From a bacterium (GTDB taxonomy: Bacteria; Vulcanimicrobiota; Xenobia; Xenobiales; Xenobiaceae), in assembly GCA_017444045.1 (NCBI GenBank), contig JAFSXO010000284.1:1-5284 (forward strand): a stretch of DNA of 5,284 nt. Direction: 5' to 3'. Shown piece after piece: positions 4,419 through 5,284 of this stretch. The translations under genes and the position numbers were made by a program. Each line of letters begins with the position of its first letter. Positions within the stretch are counted from its first letter, which is position 1. The notes under the pieces are model-generated. The model was given only the letters and a program-made list of their open reading frames with translations, made no database searches and was not told the DNA's origin.

Positions 4419-5284
4419 ATGAGTTCTAATGCGAAAGCCCTAACCATGGAAGAAGAAGAGGAACTTGAAAAGCACCGCACTACGGCCCAGAACAACAAGC
4501 GCTGCACCAACTGCAATGGCACATTAGTGTTCGATCCCAACACGCAGATGATGAAATGCGAATACTGCGAAGCCGTATTCGAAATACCGCGCGAGCTGGA
4601 CGACAACGAAAAGGCCGCAGAAGCCAACGCGAAAGACAGCGCCAAGGCTGGAGCCGCAGGGCAAACCCCTACAGACAAGCAGCAGAAGCCCGCCCACAAG
4701 GCCCGCAACCGTAAGGGCGAACGTCCGCTGGAGGAGGCGACAGAGGACAACAAAGAAGCCTGCGACTGGGGCTCCAAAAAGAAAATGATCACCTGCAAGA
4801 CCTGCGGGGCTCAGACTATTTACGATGCCGTTCAAACCATCAGCGCCTGCCCTTATTGCGACTCCAACCAGGTAATGGAAAAGAATGACGATCAAAACGG
4901 TTTAGCGCCTACGGGCATCTGCGTATTCAAGGTCGACAGAGCCAAAGCCCGCGAGCAGTTCCATGACTGGGTAAACGGCCTATGGTTTGCTCCCAACAAG
5001 CTAAAGAAGGTAGCCAATGCCGACAGCATTGAAGGGCTATATCTGCCGCACTGGACCTACGACACTCAGGTGAGAGCCACATACACCGGCGAATACGGTG
5101 TAGAAGACGATGACGACAATGTCACCTGGTACAATTGCAGCGGCAAAATCGAGCATTTCTTTGACGATTTCCTCATCCCCGCCTGCAAAAAAGAGAACAA
5201 CCACATCCTTGAAGATTTAGAGCCGTTCAACACCAACGATTACGAGGACTATAAGCCCGAATACATGGTAGGATACGCCGCCGA
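4419..5284 (+). CDS. Double zinc-ribbon protein (TFIIB-type / YdjG-like), N-terminal part, 3' end outside window
   Basis: ATG at 4419, preceded by AGGGGAG with eight bases between, opens a frame with no stop to the window end (288 residues). An acidic N-terminus (MEEEEELEKH) leads to a first zinc ribbon with C29-x2-C32 and C47-x2-C50. A charged Ala/Lys/Glu-rich linker (about 58-115) follows, then a second ribbon with C126-x2-C129 and C144-x2-C147. Next comes a conserved-looking domain with FKVDRAKAREQFHDWVNG, LYLPHWTYD (207-215) and EPFNTNDYEDYKPEYMVGY (268-286). This order matches the family annotated as TFIIB-type zinc-ribbon or primosomal-N'-like proteins, including Bacillus subtilis YdjG, encoded with the PspA- and SPFH-type genes ydjF and ydjI. 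The helicase label is misleading: no Walker motif is visible. Family members usually carry C-terminal membrane segments, which would lie beyond the window. All eight cysteines are intact. Confidence 0.88.
   Translation, partial: MSSNAKALTMEEEEELEKHRTTAQNNKRCTNCNGTLVFDPNTQMMKCEYCEAVFEIPRELDDNEKAAEANAKDSAKAGAAGQTPTDKQQKPAHKARNRKGERPLEEATEDNKEACDWGSKKKMITCKTCGAQTIYDAVQTISACPYCDSNQVMEKNDDQNGLAPTGICVFKVDRAKAREQFHDWVNGLWFAPNKLKKVANADSIEGLYLPHWTYDTQVRATYTGEYGVEDDDDNVTWYNCSGKIEHFFDDFLIPACKKENNHILEDLEPFNTNDYEDYKPEYMVGYAA

Noticed and set aside
4385..4895. Two minus-strand open frames (137 and 123 residues) with hydrophobic, Ser/Leu/Val-rich translations
   Set aside because: They are antisense to the zinc-ribbon gene, whose paired CxxC motifs and ribosome binding site make the plus strand clearly the coding one.

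Overview
The window reads as chromosomal DNA of a bacterium with moderate G+C coding sequence and AT-rich spacers. It holds five protein-coding genes, two of them cut by the window edges. Strong AGGAGG-type ribosome binding sites, a Sec signal peptide on a Sel1-repeat protein and a CNT nucleoside transporter suggest a diderm (Gram-negative-type) bacterium. The gut/rumen-anaerobe look, perhaps Negativicutes or a similar lineage, is only a guess from general style and from the G-rich interspersed repeat. No rRNA, tRNA, CRISPR, transposase or phage gene was seen.

Layout. 2-610 (+) is the C-terminal part of a TPR protein. 611-842 is a structured, repeat-bearing leader in front of 843-2126 (+), a complete NupC-type concentrative nucleoside transporter. 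It ends at a very good bidirectional intrinsic terminator (2137-2187). A GC-rich hairpin (2215-2287) follows in the convergent spacer. On the minus strand come 2321-2788, a small two-helix membrane protein of unknown function, then a 118-nt spacer with another strong hairpin (2840-2882), then 2907-4004, an exported Sel1-repeat protein. The 4005-4418 spacer is divergent: it carries a promoter for the Sel1 gene, a G-rich folded repeat, phased TACGC motifs and a palindromic repeat. It leads into 4419-5284 (+), the N-terminal 288 residues of a double zinc-ribbon protein that continues past the window.

How the genes relate. The Sel1 gene and the small membrane-protein gene may share a transcript, with the hairpin between them as a partial terminator or processing site. 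Both convergent units can end at the 2137-2187 terminator. No single pathway joins the five genes: the transporter salvages nucleosides, while the TPR and Sel1 proteins look like protein-interaction scaffolds. The zinc-ribbon protein resembles a family found near PspA and SPFH membrane-stress genes in Bacillus.

Most notable is a short repeat of about 31 bp (stem CAATGCCA / TGGCATTG, core TAACTTAAG). It occurs as one full plus one degenerate half copy before nupC, and again as one full plus one degenerate half copy in the divergent spacer. It could be a non-autonomous interspersed element or a shared regulatory site.
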